9,827 nucleotides of DNA from the NCBI GenBank assembly GCA_910586275.1, contig CAJUIM010000060.1, positions 11,600 to 21,426 of the forward strand, given 5' to 3'. The position numbers were made by a program, and so were the translations under genes. Within the stretch, counting starts at the first letter, position 1. Each line of letters opens with the position of its first letter. This document shows, piece after piece, positions 1-7,376 of the stretch. This DNA is from an uncultured Lachnospiraceae bacterium. GTDB lineage: Bacteria; Bacillota; Clostridia; Lachnospirales; Lachnospiraceae. Below the pieces are notes generated by a model that was not told the origin of the DNA, ran no database searches, and saw nothing but the letters and a program-made list of their open reading frames with translations.

Positions 1-52
1 AGAAATTGTTCCGGTAAGGGGGCTCTTCGTGAGGGGAATGCGGTACTGGAAT

Positions 53-58
53 AGGAGG
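53..58 (+). promoter_or_regulatory. Ribosome binding site fixing the livF start
   Basis: AGGAGG lies 9 nt before the ATG at 68. The reading frame is open back to the window edge and has a GTG at 29, but that codon has no such site. The in-frame ATG at 74 is 15 nt away, which is too far. The start at 68 is therefore preferred. Confidence 0.8.
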
Positions 59-67
59 AAGCAGGAA

Positions 68-781
68 ATGGCTATGCTTGAAATCAGGGATTTGGAAGTA
101 TATTATGGCATGATTCAGGCAATCAAGGGAATATCTTTTGATGTCAACGAAGGCGAGGTTATTGCGCTTATAGGAGCTAACGGCGCAGGAAAGACCACTA
201 CGCTCCATACCATAACAGGCTTGCTGTCCCCCAAATCAGGGAGCATTCTTTTTGAGGGAAAAGATATTACGAAGATTCCCGGACATAAAATCGTATCCAG
301 AGGGATGGCGCATGTACCGGAAGGAAGGCGGGTATTTGCCCAGCTTTCCGTGCTGCAGAATCTCCGCATGGGCGCATATACGAGAAAAGACAAGAATGAA
401 ATAGAAGAGATGTTAAAGCAGGTATATAAAAGATTCCCTAGGCTGGAAGAGAGGCAGAACCAGATGGCGGGCACTCTGAGCGGCGGGGAGCAGCAGATGC
501 TGGCAATGGGGCGTGCCCTTATGTCGCATCCGAAAATTATATTGATGGATGAACCTTCCATGGGGCTTTCACCTATTTTTGTTAATGAGATTTTTGATAT
601 TATAAAAAAGGTAAGTGCCGGCGGGACCACCGTGCTTTTGGTGGAGCAGAATGCAAAAAAAGCGCTTTCCATAGCTGACCGTGCATATGTTCTGGAGACG
701 GGCAATATTGTATTGGAGGGCAAAGCCAGTGACCTTCTGAATGACGACTCTATCAAGAAAGCATATCTTGGGGAGGCATAG
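68..781 (+). CDS. livF: Branched-chain amino acid ABC transporter ATP-binding protein LivF
   Basis: This is one of the two ATPase subunits (LivF with LivG) that power the high-affinity leucine/isoleucine/valine importer on the cytoplasmic face of the membrane. From the ATG at 68 the protein has 237 residues, normal for LivF. Visible motifs are Walker A GANGAGKT (36-43), the family-typical VPEGRRVF at the Q-loop (83-90), the ABC signature LSGGEQQ (137-143), Walker B IILMDEP (157-163), and LVEQN (191-195), where LivF proteins carry Gln in place of the usual H-loop His. The C-terminal GNIVLEGKASDLL and the AYLG ending are also characteristic. LivF is usually the last gene of its operon, so the permease, LivG and binding-protein genes probably lie upstream, outside the window. 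A specific amide or urea transporter ATPase (UrtE type) is possible but less likely. Family assignment is certain; the exact substrate is inferred. Confidence 0.94.
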   Translation: MAMLEIRDLEVYYGMIQAIKGISFDVNEGEVIALIGANGAGKTTTLHTITGLLSPKSGSILFEGKDITKIPGHKIVSRGMAHVPEGRRVFAQLSVLQNLRMGAYTRKDKNEIEEMLKQVYKRFPRLEERQNQMAGTLSGGEQQMLAMGRALMSHPKIILMDEPSMGLSPIFVNEIFDIIKKVSAGGTTVLLVEQNAKKALSIADRAYVLETGNIVLEGKASDLLNDDSIKKAYLGEA

Positions 782-847
782 AGTATGTCTGTAAAGTTGT
801 AATGTCATCCGGCAAAAAATCTTTTAAGGTAGGGAGGATTTCTGTGT

Positions 848-1471
848 ATGGAAAAAGTAGTGATAACAATTGCAAGGCAATATGGCAGCGGCGGCCGCAC
901 CATAGGAGAAATGCTGGCAGAGGATATTAAAGTCCATTATTACGATAAGGAACTGCTGAAACTGGCTTCCGAGGAAAGCGGAATAAGTGAACGCTTGTTT
1001 GTCAATGCGGATGAAAAAGTAAAATTTACAAATTTGCTGAAAATAGTCAAAAATACATATAAGGGGCAGCTGATTCCGCCGGAAAGCGAAGATTTTGTAT
1101 CGGATGACAATCTGTTTAATTATCAGGCGAAGGTAATTAAACAGCTGGCAGAAGAAGAGTCCTGCGTCATTGTTGGAAGATGCGCAGATTTTGTGCTGAA
1201 GGATTATGACAATGTGCTCAGTGTGTTTATTCATGCCCCTAGGGATTACTGCTTGGAACAGGCGGCGAAAAAGGTCAGCATGGCACCCCGTGAACTGGAA
1301 CGTTATATTACTCGGACGGACAGACAGCGGGCAGAATATTATAAATACCATACCGGACGGGAATGGACGGATGCAAGGAATTATGATCTTTGCTTGGACA
1401 GTTCGAAGCTGGGATTTGAAAGATGCGTGGAGGAGATTAAGGCATATCTGAAGGTGCGGTTTATGAACTGA
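848..1471 (+). CDS. Cytidylate kinase-like family protein (substrate unknown)
   Basis: The 207-residue protein resembles the cytidylate kinase-like family (Pfam Cytidylate_kin2), P-loop proteins of unproven substrate found widely in Clostridia. The N-terminus ITIARQYGSGGRTIG (6-20) sits where a nucleoside monophosphate kinase has its P-loop. It reads GSGG and lacks the usual Lys-Ser/Thr, so it is not the canonical housekeeping Cmk. Other family hallmarks are HYYDKELL (30-37), VIVGRCADFVL (107-117), VFIHAPRDYCLEQ (126-138), an arginine-rich lid-like stretch TRTDRQRAEYYKYHTG (155-170), and a conserved-looking NYDLCLDSSKLG (178-189). GGGAGG at 832-837 lies 10 nt before the ATG. It starts 66 bp after livF with no evident promoter between, so read-through from the transporter operon is likely. 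The strong hairpin just downstream ends the unit. Phosphotransfer activity is inference only. Confidence 0.85.
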   Translation: MEKVVITIARQYGSGGRTIGEMLAEDIKVHYYDKELLKLASEESGISERLFVNADEKVKFTNLLKIVKNTYKGQLIPPESEDFVSDDNLFNYQAKVIKQLAEEESCVIVGRCADFVLKDYDNVLSVFIHAPRDYCLEQAAKKVSMAPRELERYITRTDRQRAEYYKYHTGREWTDARNYDLCLDSSKLGFERCVEEIKAYLKVRFMN

Positions 1472-1493
1472 CATAAATTGTTCTTTCAGCCGG

Positions 1494-1523
1494 TAGCGGG
1501 GGAACCTTTTCCCCCGCTATATT
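1494..1523. terminator. Hairpin between convergent genes
   Basis: TAGCGGGGGAA (1494-1504) pairs perfectly with TTCCCCCGCTA (1509-1519) around a CCTT loop, giving an 11-bp GC-rich stem. It lies 22 nt past the stop of the kinase-like gene and 65 nt beyond the stop of the opposing prs gene, so it can form in both transcripts. The tail on the + strand (TATTGTAATAA) is only loosely T-rich, and there is no T-run on the - strand side. It may act as a bidirectional barrier or 3'-end stabiliser as much as a classical intrinsic terminator. Confidence 0.72.
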
Positions 1524-1584
1524 GTAATAAGGTATTTTGCAGCCATATTTTCTGTAAAGAAACTCCATGCCTCTTAAATATGAC

Positions 1585-2775
1585 TTATTGACAGCCCAAG
1601 TTTCCACGGCTGTTATATTTTGCAAGAATTTCATGGATTTTGTCCGTGGGGGTAGATACATTGGCCATGGACGAGTCATGGTTCATAAAGTCAATGATGG
1701 AGGCAAGGAATTTGCTCATGTCCGCCTCCAGATAATAGGGGCGTTCTTTTAATTCGGGAAGCTGGTAGGTGAGGTTTGTCGTTATAATCTTATCGAAATA
1801 GCCTTTTTCATAAGCTTCATCAAAAGTTGCCAGCCCGTCCGTAAATAAGCCGAAAGTACAGCAGATGAAAACCCGTTTGGCATTCATTGCTTTCAGCTGT
1901 TTTGCCGTATCAATCATGCTTCCGCCGGAAGAAATCATATCGTCTATGATGATGACATCTTTGCCGTCAATATTATCTCCCAGAAATTCATGGGCTACAA
2001 TAGGGTTTTTCCCGTTGACAATGGTGGAATAGTCCCTTCTCTTATAAAACATGCCCATATCCACGCCGAGCACATTGGCAAAGTAGATGGCGCGGTCAAG
2101 TGCGCCTTCGTCCGGGCTGATGACAATGGTATGGTATTTGTCGATAATCAGATCTTCTTTCATGCGCAGCAGAGCCTGCACGAACTGATATGGGGGCATA
2201 AAGTTGTCAAAGCCGGACAGGGGGGCGGCATTCTGCACCCGCGGGTCGTGGGCATCAAAAGTAATGAAGTTAGAGACTCCCATGCGGCTCAGTTCTTCGA
2301 TGGCATAAGCACAGTCTAAGGATTCCCTGCCGTTTCTTTTATGCTGCCTTCCTTCATATAAAAAGGGCATAATGACATTGATGCGGTGCGCCCTGCCGTT
2401 GCAGGCATTGATTAAACGCTTTAAATCCTGATAGTGGTCGTCCGGGGATTTATGGTTGGTGAAGCCGTTCATTTTATAAGTAATGCTGTGGTTGCATACG
2501 TCAACAAGGAAAAATAAGTCTTTGCCCCGGATAGATTCGTTAAAGACAGCTTTGCCCTCGCCGGTGCCGAAACGGGGACAGGTGACATCCACAAGATAGT
2601 TGGGTTCCGCATATCCCTGAAATGCCGGATCGTTTTTGGCAATGCTTTTTACTGTTTTTCTGAATCCTACCAAATACTTGTTGACTTTGTCCGCCAGCAT
2701 GGCAGCGGATTCGGTTGCAACAATTTTAAGCGGGGCTACCGGAATGGCAGCTTCCAATTCATGTAAATTAGGCAT
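1585..2775 (-). CDS. prs: Ribose-phosphate pyrophosphokinase (PRPP synthetase), long clostridial form
   Basis: The enzyme makes 5-phosphoribosyl 1-pyrophosphate from ribose 5-phosphate and ATP, the precursor of purines, pyrimidines, NAD, histidine and tryptophan. At 396 residues it is well above the roughly 315 of the Bacillus type. Family elements can be followed in order: MPFLYEGRQHKRNGRESLD (136-154) matches the ATP-binding ARQDRK segment; FDAHDPRVQN (173-182) matches the DLHxxQIQ segment; YKRRDYS (244-250) is the catalytic flexible loop with its KRR; and VIIIDDMISSGGSMI (274-288) is the PRPP loop, reading SSGGS where Bacillus has DTAGT. The extra length lies mainly in roughly the first 80 residues and the C-terminal tail. 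The ATG at 2775 follows GGGAGG (2781-2786 on the + strand numbering) by 5 nt. The gene is monocistronic as far as seen, with its own promoter and a convergent hairpin at its end. The long form is common in Lachnospiraceae to my knowledge. Confidence 0.93.
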   Translation of the reverse strand: MPNLHELEAAIPVAPLKIVATESAAMLADKVNKYLVGFRKTVKSIAKNDPAFQGYAEPNYLVDVTCPRFGTGEGKAVFNESIRGKDLFFLVDVCNHSITYKMNGFTNHKSPDDHYQDLKRLINACNGRAHRINVIMPFLYEGRQHKRNGRESLDCAYAIEELSRMGVSNFITFDAHDPRVQNAAPLSGFDNFMPPYQFVQALLRMKEDLIIDKYHTIVISPDEGALDRAIYFANVLGVDMGMFYKRRDYSTIVNGKNPIVAHEFLGDNIDGKDVIIIDDMISSGGSMIDTAKQLKAMNAKRVFICCTFGLFTDGLATFDEAYEKGYFDKIITTNLTYQLPELKERPYYLEADMSKFLASIIDFMNHDSSMANVSTPTDKIHEILAKYNSRGNLGCQ

Positions 2776-2871
2776 GGTGTCCTCCCTGATGTAAAAGTTG
2801 TCGTACTATGCACCGCAAAGCGTGTTGCCGGTTATGCACGGAACAGCCGCGTATGCATTTCATATAATTTA

Positions 2872-2901
2872 TTTATATCATTCTTGGTAGTGACACGTCA
2901 A
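2872..2901 (-). promoter_or_regulatory. Predicted sigma-A promoter for prs
   Basis: Read on the - strand, TTGACG (2901-2896) is followed after 18 nt by TATAAA (2877-2872). The -10 box is preceded by TGA, which makes an extended -10 (TGnTATAAA). Each hexamer matches consensus at 5 of 6 positions. Transcription would begin near 2865 and leave a leader of about 90 nt. No known riboswitch or purine-box pattern was recognised in that leader. Confidence 0.6.
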
Positions 2902-2918
2902 GGAAATTCTAGTAGAAT
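2890..2918 (+). promoter_or_regulatory. Predicted sigma-A promoter for the DUF512-der-plsY-gpsA run
   Basis: GTGACA (2890-2895) and TAGAAT (2913-2918) are spaced by exactly 17 nt, and each matches consensus at 5 of 6 positions. The predicted start near 2925 leaves a leader of about 70 nt before the ATG at 2996. Its -35 box directly abuts the -35 box of the opposing prs promoter. Confidence 0.55.
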
Positions 2919-2995
2919 AAGAGAAGGATATGGGTTTGGCTTTTCAGGGATATTCGGCGTAAGAACAGGGACGGACGCGGCGGAGTGGAGGATAC

Positions 2996-4333
2996 ATGAA
3001 AAAAAAGGGACATGTGATTAGTAAGGTTTTGGATGGAAGCATCGGGCAGGAGATGGAAATAGATGCCGGCGACAGATTATTGGCGGTCAATGGGGAAGAA
3101 ATTACGGATATTTTTGACTATCAGTACCTGCTGCAGGAGGAATATGTGGAAGTGCTGGTGGAGAAACCGGACGGGGAGGAGTGGCTGCTGGAAATTGATA
3201 AGGAGTACGGAGAGGATCTGGGCATAGAGTTTGAGAACGGGCTGATGGACGATTACCGTTCCTGCTGCAATAAATGTATTTTCTGCTTTATTGACCAGAT
3301 GCCGGCAGGGATGCGGGAGACGCTGTATTTTAAGGACGATGATTCCAGGCTTTCGTTCCTGCAAGGGAATTATGTGACGCTGACGAATATGTCTGACTAT
3401 GATGTGGAAAGAATTATAAAATATCGCCTGTCTCCTATCAATATTTCATTTCATACCACAAATCCACAGTTAAGGTGCAGAATGCTGAACAACCGTTTTG
3501 CAGGGGAGGCATTGAAAAAAGCGGACAGGCTGTATGAAGCCGGGATTGCGATGAACGGACAGATTGTGCTTTGCAAGGGAGTAAATGACGGGGAGGAACT
3601 GGAACGGAGCATATCGGATTTGACCGGGTATCTGCCTTACTTGGAAAGTGTCTCGGTGGTTCCCGTTGGGCTGTCCAAATACCGGGACGGGCTGGAGCCG
3701 TTGGAGCCGTTTGCCAGAGAGGATGCGGAAGAAGTGTTGGCCAGGATTCATAGATGGCAGGAGAAAATATTTGCGGAGCAGGGAGTGCACTTTATCCATG
3801 CCAGTGACGAATGGTATATTCTTGCCGGACAGGAATTGCCGGAAGAGGCACGCTACGACGGCTATCTTCAGCTGGAAAACGGCGTGGGGATGCTCCGTTT
3901 GCTGCTGAATGAGTTTGATGAGGCATTGGGGGAATTAAGAAAGAGGGAAGAGAACGTATGGAGGCCGGCGGAAACGGTGTCCCTTGCCACAGGGCGGCTG
4001 GCCTATCCCTATATCGGCGGCATGGCAGGCCGGCTGGAGGAAGTCTGTGAAGGGCTCCGTATTTTGGTTTATCCCATTACCAATGAATTTTTCGGGGAAC
4101 GGATTACTGTGTCGGGTCTGCTGACCGGACAGGATATTGTGCGGCAGCTGACAGGGAAAGAATTGGGGGGCAGGCTGCTGCTTCCGCAGAATGTGCTGCG
4201 GAGCGGTGAGAGGGTCTTTTTGGATGATATGACGGTGGAAGAGATGGAAAATGCTTTACAAGTAAAGGTAGATATTGTAAAATCAAGCGGACGTGATTTT
4301 ATTGACACCATATTGTTTGGGAATTTGGATTAG
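2996..4333 (+). CDS. DUF512 radical SAM protein with N-terminal PDZ-like domain
   Basis: This 445-residue protein belongs to the DUF512 family, a radical SAM group whose reaction is not established to my knowledge. Residues about 1-65 form a PDZ-like domain (IDAGDRLLAVNGEEITDI at 22-39). The cluster motif is CCNKCIFCFIDQMP (90-103); C90, C94 and C97 give the canonical Cx3Cx2C that binds the 4Fe-4S cluster, and C91 is extra. NISFHTTNPQLRCRMLNN (149-166) continues the radical SAM core. The DUF512 region follows from about 220, with VVPVGLSKYRDGLEPL, HASDEWYILAG (268-278), ATGRLAYPYI and ITNEFFGERITVSGLLTGQD. GGAGG (2987-2991) precedes the ATG by a rather short 4 nt. It is the first gene of a co-directional run, 36 bp before der; this pairing recurs in Clostridia. 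The location should be cytoplasmic, since no signal peptide or membrane segment is visible. The family is secure; the function is unknown. Confidence 0.94.
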   Translation: MKKKGHVISKVLDGSIGQEMEIDAGDRLLAVNGEEITDIFDYQYLLQEEYVEVLVEKPDGEEWLLEIDKEYGEDLGIEFENGLMDDYRSCCNKCIFCFIDQMPAGMRETLYFKDDDSRLSFLQGNYVTLTNMSDYDVERIIKYRLSPINISFHTTNPQLRCRMLNNRFAGEALKKADRLYEAGIAMNGQIVLCKGVNDGEELERSISDLTGYLPYLESVSVVPVGLSKYRDGLEPLEPFAREDAEEVLARIHRWQEKIFAEQGVHFIHASDEWYILAGQELPEEARYDGYLQLENGVGMLRLLLNEFDEALGELRKREENVWRPAETVSLATGRLAYPYIGGMAGRLEEVCEGLRILVYPITNEFFGERITVSGLLTGQDIVRQLTGKELGGRLLLPQNVLRSGERVFLDDMTVEEMENALQVKVDIVKSSGRDFIDTILFGNLD

Positions 4334-4369
4334 CAGAAAAGATTTTTTTCGGAAAGGTATGGTCAGAAG

Positions 4370-5704
4370 ATGGGAAAAAAGAAAAAGCCGATTGTTGCAG
4401 TGGTAGGAAGGCCGAATGTGGGGAAATCTACCTTGTTCAATGTATTGGCGGGAGAACGGATAGCTATAGTGAAGGATACGCCGGGCATTACCCGGGATCG
4501 GATATATGCGGATGCTTCTTGGCTGAATATGGCGTTTACGCTGATTGACACAGGGGGCATAGAGCCGGACAGCAAGGACATCATCCTTTCGCAGATGCGG
4601 GAGCAGGCGCAGATTGCCATTGATACGGCGGATGTGATTCTGTTTATGACGGATGTGAAGCAGGGGCTGGTGGATGCGGACGCCAAGGTTGCGGATATGC
4701 TCAGACGTTCCAGAAAGCCGGTGGTGCTGTTGGTCAATAAGGTGGATGACTTTGAGAAGTATATGCCGGATGTATATGAGTTTTATAATCTGGGCATCGG
4801 CGACCCTCATCCGATTTCCGCGGCCAATCAGCTGGGGCTTGGGGACATGCTGGACGAGGTATCTTCCCATTTCAGCAAAATTGCGGAAGAGGACGAGGAT
4901 GACGACCGGACTAAGATCGCCATTGTAGGGAAACCGAATGTGGGAAAATCTTCCATTGTAAATAAGCTGGCCGGAGAAAACAGGGTGATAGTTTCCGACA
5001 TTGCAGGTACCACGCGGGATGCCATTGACACAGAGGTAAAATATAACGGAAAAGAATATGTGCTCATTGACACGGCAGGGCTGCGGCGCAAGAACAAGAT
5101 AAAAGAGGAACTGGAAAGGTATATGATAGTCCGTACGGTCAGTGCCGTGGAGCGGGCGGATATTGCGGTGCTGGTCATTGATGCCATGGAGGGCGTGACC
5201 GAACAGGATGCGAAGATTGCGGGAATCGCCCATGACCGTGGAAAGGCCGTGATCATTGCAGTAAACAAATGGGATGCCATTGAGAAGGATGATAAGACAG
5301 TGAAGGAATTCACGGGTAAAGTGCGGGAAATTCTGTCTTTTATGACCTATGCGGAGATTATTTTCATTTCTGCCGTGACCGGGCAGCGGCTTACAAAGCT
5401 GTATGAAATGATTGACATCGTCAGTGAGAACCATTCTATGCGCGTGTCTACGGGTGTGCTCAATGAAATTATGTCCGAAGCAGTGGCAATGCAGCAGCCG
5501 CCGTCCGACAAGGGAAAAAGGCTCCGGCTGTATTATATTACGCAGGTGGCGGTAAAGCCTCCTACTTTCGTGATTTTCGTAAACGATAAAGAACTGATGC
5601 ATTTTTCCTATACGAGATATATTGAAAACCAGATCAGGGAGGCCTTTGGCTTCAGGGGAACGCCCCTTAAATTTATTATAAGGGAGAGAAAGGAAAATAG
5701 ATAA
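4370..5704 (+). CDS. der: Ribosome biogenesis GTPase Der (EngA)
   Basis: Der is an essential tandem-GTPase that assists late 50S subunit assembly. The 444-residue length and full motif set are normal. GTPase domain 1 has GRPNVGKS (13-20), TPGITRD (37-43), DTGG (60-63), NKVD (123-126) and SAAN (150-153). An acidic linker EEDEDDD (173-179) leads to domain 2, with GKPNVGKS (187-194), IAGTTRD (211-217), DTAG (234-237), NKWD (299-302) and SAVTG (334-338). The C-terminal KH-like domain (about 355-444) ends with FGFRGTPLKFIIRER. The ribosome binding site is modest: GGAAAGG (4351-4357), 12 nt before the ATG. An ATG at 4359 is out of frame. It follows the DUF512 gene by 36 bp and its stop is separated by one base from the plsY start, so translational coupling to plsY is likely. 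Confidence 0.98.
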   Translation: MGKKKKPIVAVVGRPNVGKSTLFNVLAGERIAIVKDTPGITRDRIYADASWLNMAFTLIDTGGIEPDSKDIILSQMREQAQIAIDTADVILFMTDVKQGLVDADAKVADMLRRSRKPVVLLVNKVDDFEKYMPDVYEFYNLGIGDPHPISAANQLGLGDMLDEVSSHFSKIAEEDEDDDRTKIAIVGKPNVGKSSIVNKLAGENRVIVSDIAGTTRDAIDTEVKYNGKEYVLIDTAGLRRKNKIKEELERYMIVRTVSAVERADIAVLVIDAMEGVTEQDAKIAGIAHDRGKAVIIAVNKWDAIEKDDKTVKEFTGKVREILSFMTYAEIIFISAVTGQRLTKLYEMIDIVSENHSMRVSTGVLNEIMSEAVAMQQPPSDKGKRLRLYYITQVAVKPPTFVIFVNDKELMHFSYTRYIENQIREAFGFRGTPLKFIIRERKENR

Positions 5705-5705
5705 A

Positions 5706-6365
5706 GTGGAACGGATCATATGTTTGGCAATCGGATATTTGTTTGGACTGTTTCAGACGGCTTATATTTACGGTAAGATGCATGGCATTGATATCAGGCA
5801 GCATGGCAGCGGGAATGCGGGAACCACCAATACACTGCGGGTGCTGGGGACAAAGGCAGGGCTGATTGTTTTTGCCGGGGATGTGCTGAAATGCATTTTT
5901 GCAATCGTAATCTGCAGCCTGCTTTTCGGCAAATCTCATCCGGAAATGGTATATCTGTTTAAGATGTATGCGGCGGCCGGAGCCATCCTAGGGCACAATT
6001 TTCCGTTTTATCTTGGCTTTAAGGGCGGAAAGGGCATTGCGGCGACGGCGGGGCTGATTCTATCTTTTCATCCTACCTTTATTCCTATGGGAGTAGTGCT
6101 GTTTTTCGGAATATTTTTTACCACCCATTATGTTTCGCTTGGTTCCTTGCTTGTGTATGCGGGATTTATGATACAGATTGTCCTATCGGGGCAGATGGGG
6201 CTGTTTGGCGGCATGTCTCAGGCAGCTTTGACGGAAATGTATATTATCGCCGGGCTTTTGGCCATTATGGCATATTATAAGCATAGGGAAAACATTAAGC
6301 GGCTGCTGAAAGGTGAGGAAAGGAAAACTTATCTTTTCAAAAAGAATAAGACGGAGGGAAAATAA
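5706..6365 (+). CDS. plsY: Glycerol-3-phosphate acyltransferase PlsY
   Basis: PlsY is an integral membrane enzyme that transfers an acyl group from acyl-phosphate to sn-glycerol 3-phosphate, giving lysophosphatidate, the first committed step of phospholipid synthesis. All three family motifs are present in 219 residues: HGSGNAGTTNTLRVLG (33-48), GHNFPFYLGFKGGKGIAATAG (96-116) and YKHRENIKRLLKGEE (191-205). Several hydrophobic segments (about 1-22, 51-75, 84-99, 111-138, 143-163, 173-190) fit a multi-pass protein. The start is GTG at 5706, one base after the der stop. The nearby ATG at 5720 is out of frame and would not give this protein. A weak AGGA at 5691-5694 lies inside the end of der, so expression probably depends on coupling with der. 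The tail past motif 3 is basic. gpsA, which makes its substrate, follows with no gap. Confidence 0.96.
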   Translation: MERIICLAIGYLFGLFQTAYIYGKMHGIDIRQHGSGNAGTTNTLRVLGTKAGLIVFAGDVLKCIFAIVICSLLFGKSHPEMVYLFKMYAAAGAILGHNFPFYLGFKGGKGIAATAGLILSFHPTFIPMGVVLFFGIFFTTHYVSLGSLLVYAGFMIQIVLSGQMGLFGGMSQAALTEMYIIAGLLAIMAYYKHRENIKRLLKGEERKTYLFKKNKTEGK

Positions 6366-7376
6366 ATGGCAGATATAAGCGTTATCGGAGCAGGAAGCTG
6401 GGGAATCGCTTTGGCTGTGCTGCTTCATAAAAACGGGCATAAGGTGACGGTATGGTCGGTGATAGAGGAAGAAATTGCCATGCTGAAGAGGGAGCATGAA
6501 CATAAGGATAAACTGCCGGGTGTCAGGCTGCCGGAGGATATGGAATTTACCACTGATCTGGAATATGCGGTACGCGGCAGGGATACATTGGTTTTGGCGG
6601 TTCCCTCGCCTTTTACAAGATCCACTTCCCGCAGCATGAAAGAATATGCGGCCCAAGGACAGATCATTGTGAATGTGGCGAAGGGAATTGAAGAGAAGAC
6701 CTTGATGACGCTGTCGCAGATTATCGAAGAGGAAATTCCGCAGGCAGAAGTGGCGGTGCTGTCCGGCCCGTCCCATGCGGAAGAAGTAGGCAGAGGAATC
6801 CCTACTACCATTGTGGTGGGTGCGAAAGAGAAGAAAACCGCGGAATATTTGCAGAACTTGTTTATGAACGAGGTATTCCGCGTATATATCAGCCCGGATG
6901 TGCTGGGCATAGAATTGGGTGCCGCCCTGAAAAACGTGGTTGCGCTGGCAGCCGGAATTGCAGACGGCTTGGGCTATGGGGATAATACGAAGGCGGCTCT
7001 GATTACAAGGGGCATTACGGAAATTTCCCGCTTGGGCACGGCAATGGGGGGCCGGGCGGAAACGTTCAGCGGACTCACCGGCATCGGGGACCTGATTGTC
7101 ACTTGTGCCTCCATGCATTCTAGAAACCGCCGGGCCGGTATCCTGATCGGGAAGGGATATACCATGGAGGAAGCCATGGAAGAAGTGAAGATGGTAGTGG
7201 AGGGTGTATACTCGGCAAAGGCGGCTATGGCGCTTGCCAAGAAATATGGGGTACAGCTGCCCATTATCGAGCAGGTGAATGCGGTACTGTTTGACGGAAA
7301 GGCGGCGGATGAGGCGGTGAAAGATCTGATGCTGCGCGATAAGAAGATTGAGTGCTCGGATATTCCTTGGGAGTAG
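6366..7376 (+). CDS. gpsA: Glycerol-3-phosphate dehydrogenase [NAD(P)+]
   Basis: GpsA reduces dihydroxyacetone phosphate to sn-glycerol 3-phosphate in the cytoplasm, supplying the substrate used by the neighbouring PlsY. The 336 residues start with the Rossmann dinucleotide site VIGAGSWGIALA (6-17). They continue with VLAVPS (76-81), NVAKGIE (103-109, containing the active-site region Lys106), LSGPSHAEEV (132-141), ALKNVVALAAGIADGLGYGDNTKAALITRG (187-216, with the catalytic Lys189), and TFSGLTGIGDLIVTC (233-247) followed by SRNRRAG. Length and motifs are normal. The ATG at 6366 follows the plsY TAA directly, and GGAGGG (6353-6358), 7 nt upstream, gives a good ribosome binding site inside the end of plsY. 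This zero-gap junction indicates one transcript. In Bacillus subtilis spoIVA lies a few genes past gpsA; here a MoxR/VWA pair comes next instead. Confidence 0.97.
   Translation: MADISVIGAGSWGIALAVLLHKNGHKVTVWSVIEEEIAMLKREHEHKDKLPGVRLPEDMEFTTDLEYAVRGRDTLVLAVPSPFTRSTSRSMKEYAAQGQIIVNVAKGIEEKTLMTLSQIIEEEIPQAEVAVLSGPSHAEEVGRGIPTTIVVGAKEKKTAEYLQNLFMNEVFRVYISPDVLGIELGAALKNVVALAAGIADGLGYGDNTKAALITRGITEISRLGTAMGGRAETFSGLTGIGDLIVTCASMHSRNRRAGILIGKGYTMEEAMEEVKMVVEGVYSAKAAMALAKKYGVQLPIIEQVNAVLFDGKAADEAVKDLMLRDKKIECSDIPWE

Noticed and set aside
1..54. Possible 3' end of an upstream gene (frame 1 runs 17 codons to a TAG at 52-54, overlapping the livF ribosome binding site)
   Set aside because: livG would be expected here, but the 17 residues do not match a LivG ending I recognise and the stretch is too short to decide.
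848..1471. Annotation as the housekeeping cytidylate kinase cmk
   Set aside because: The P-loop lysine and typical Cmk sequence are missing; it matches only the cytidylate kinase-like family.
2776..2865. A possible riboswitch or purine-regulator site in the prs leader, with a repeated TATGCAC (2807-2813 and 2833-2839)
   Set aside because: No known aptamer fold or PurR box could be recognised, and the short repeat alone is weak evidence.
4283..5719. A 478-codon open frame on the - strand covering all of der, longer than der itself
   Set aside because: Its product is rich in His, Arg, Asn and Ile with no recognisable domain. The + strand frame encodes a complete, highly conserved Der. The open antisense frame is a by-product of codon usage.
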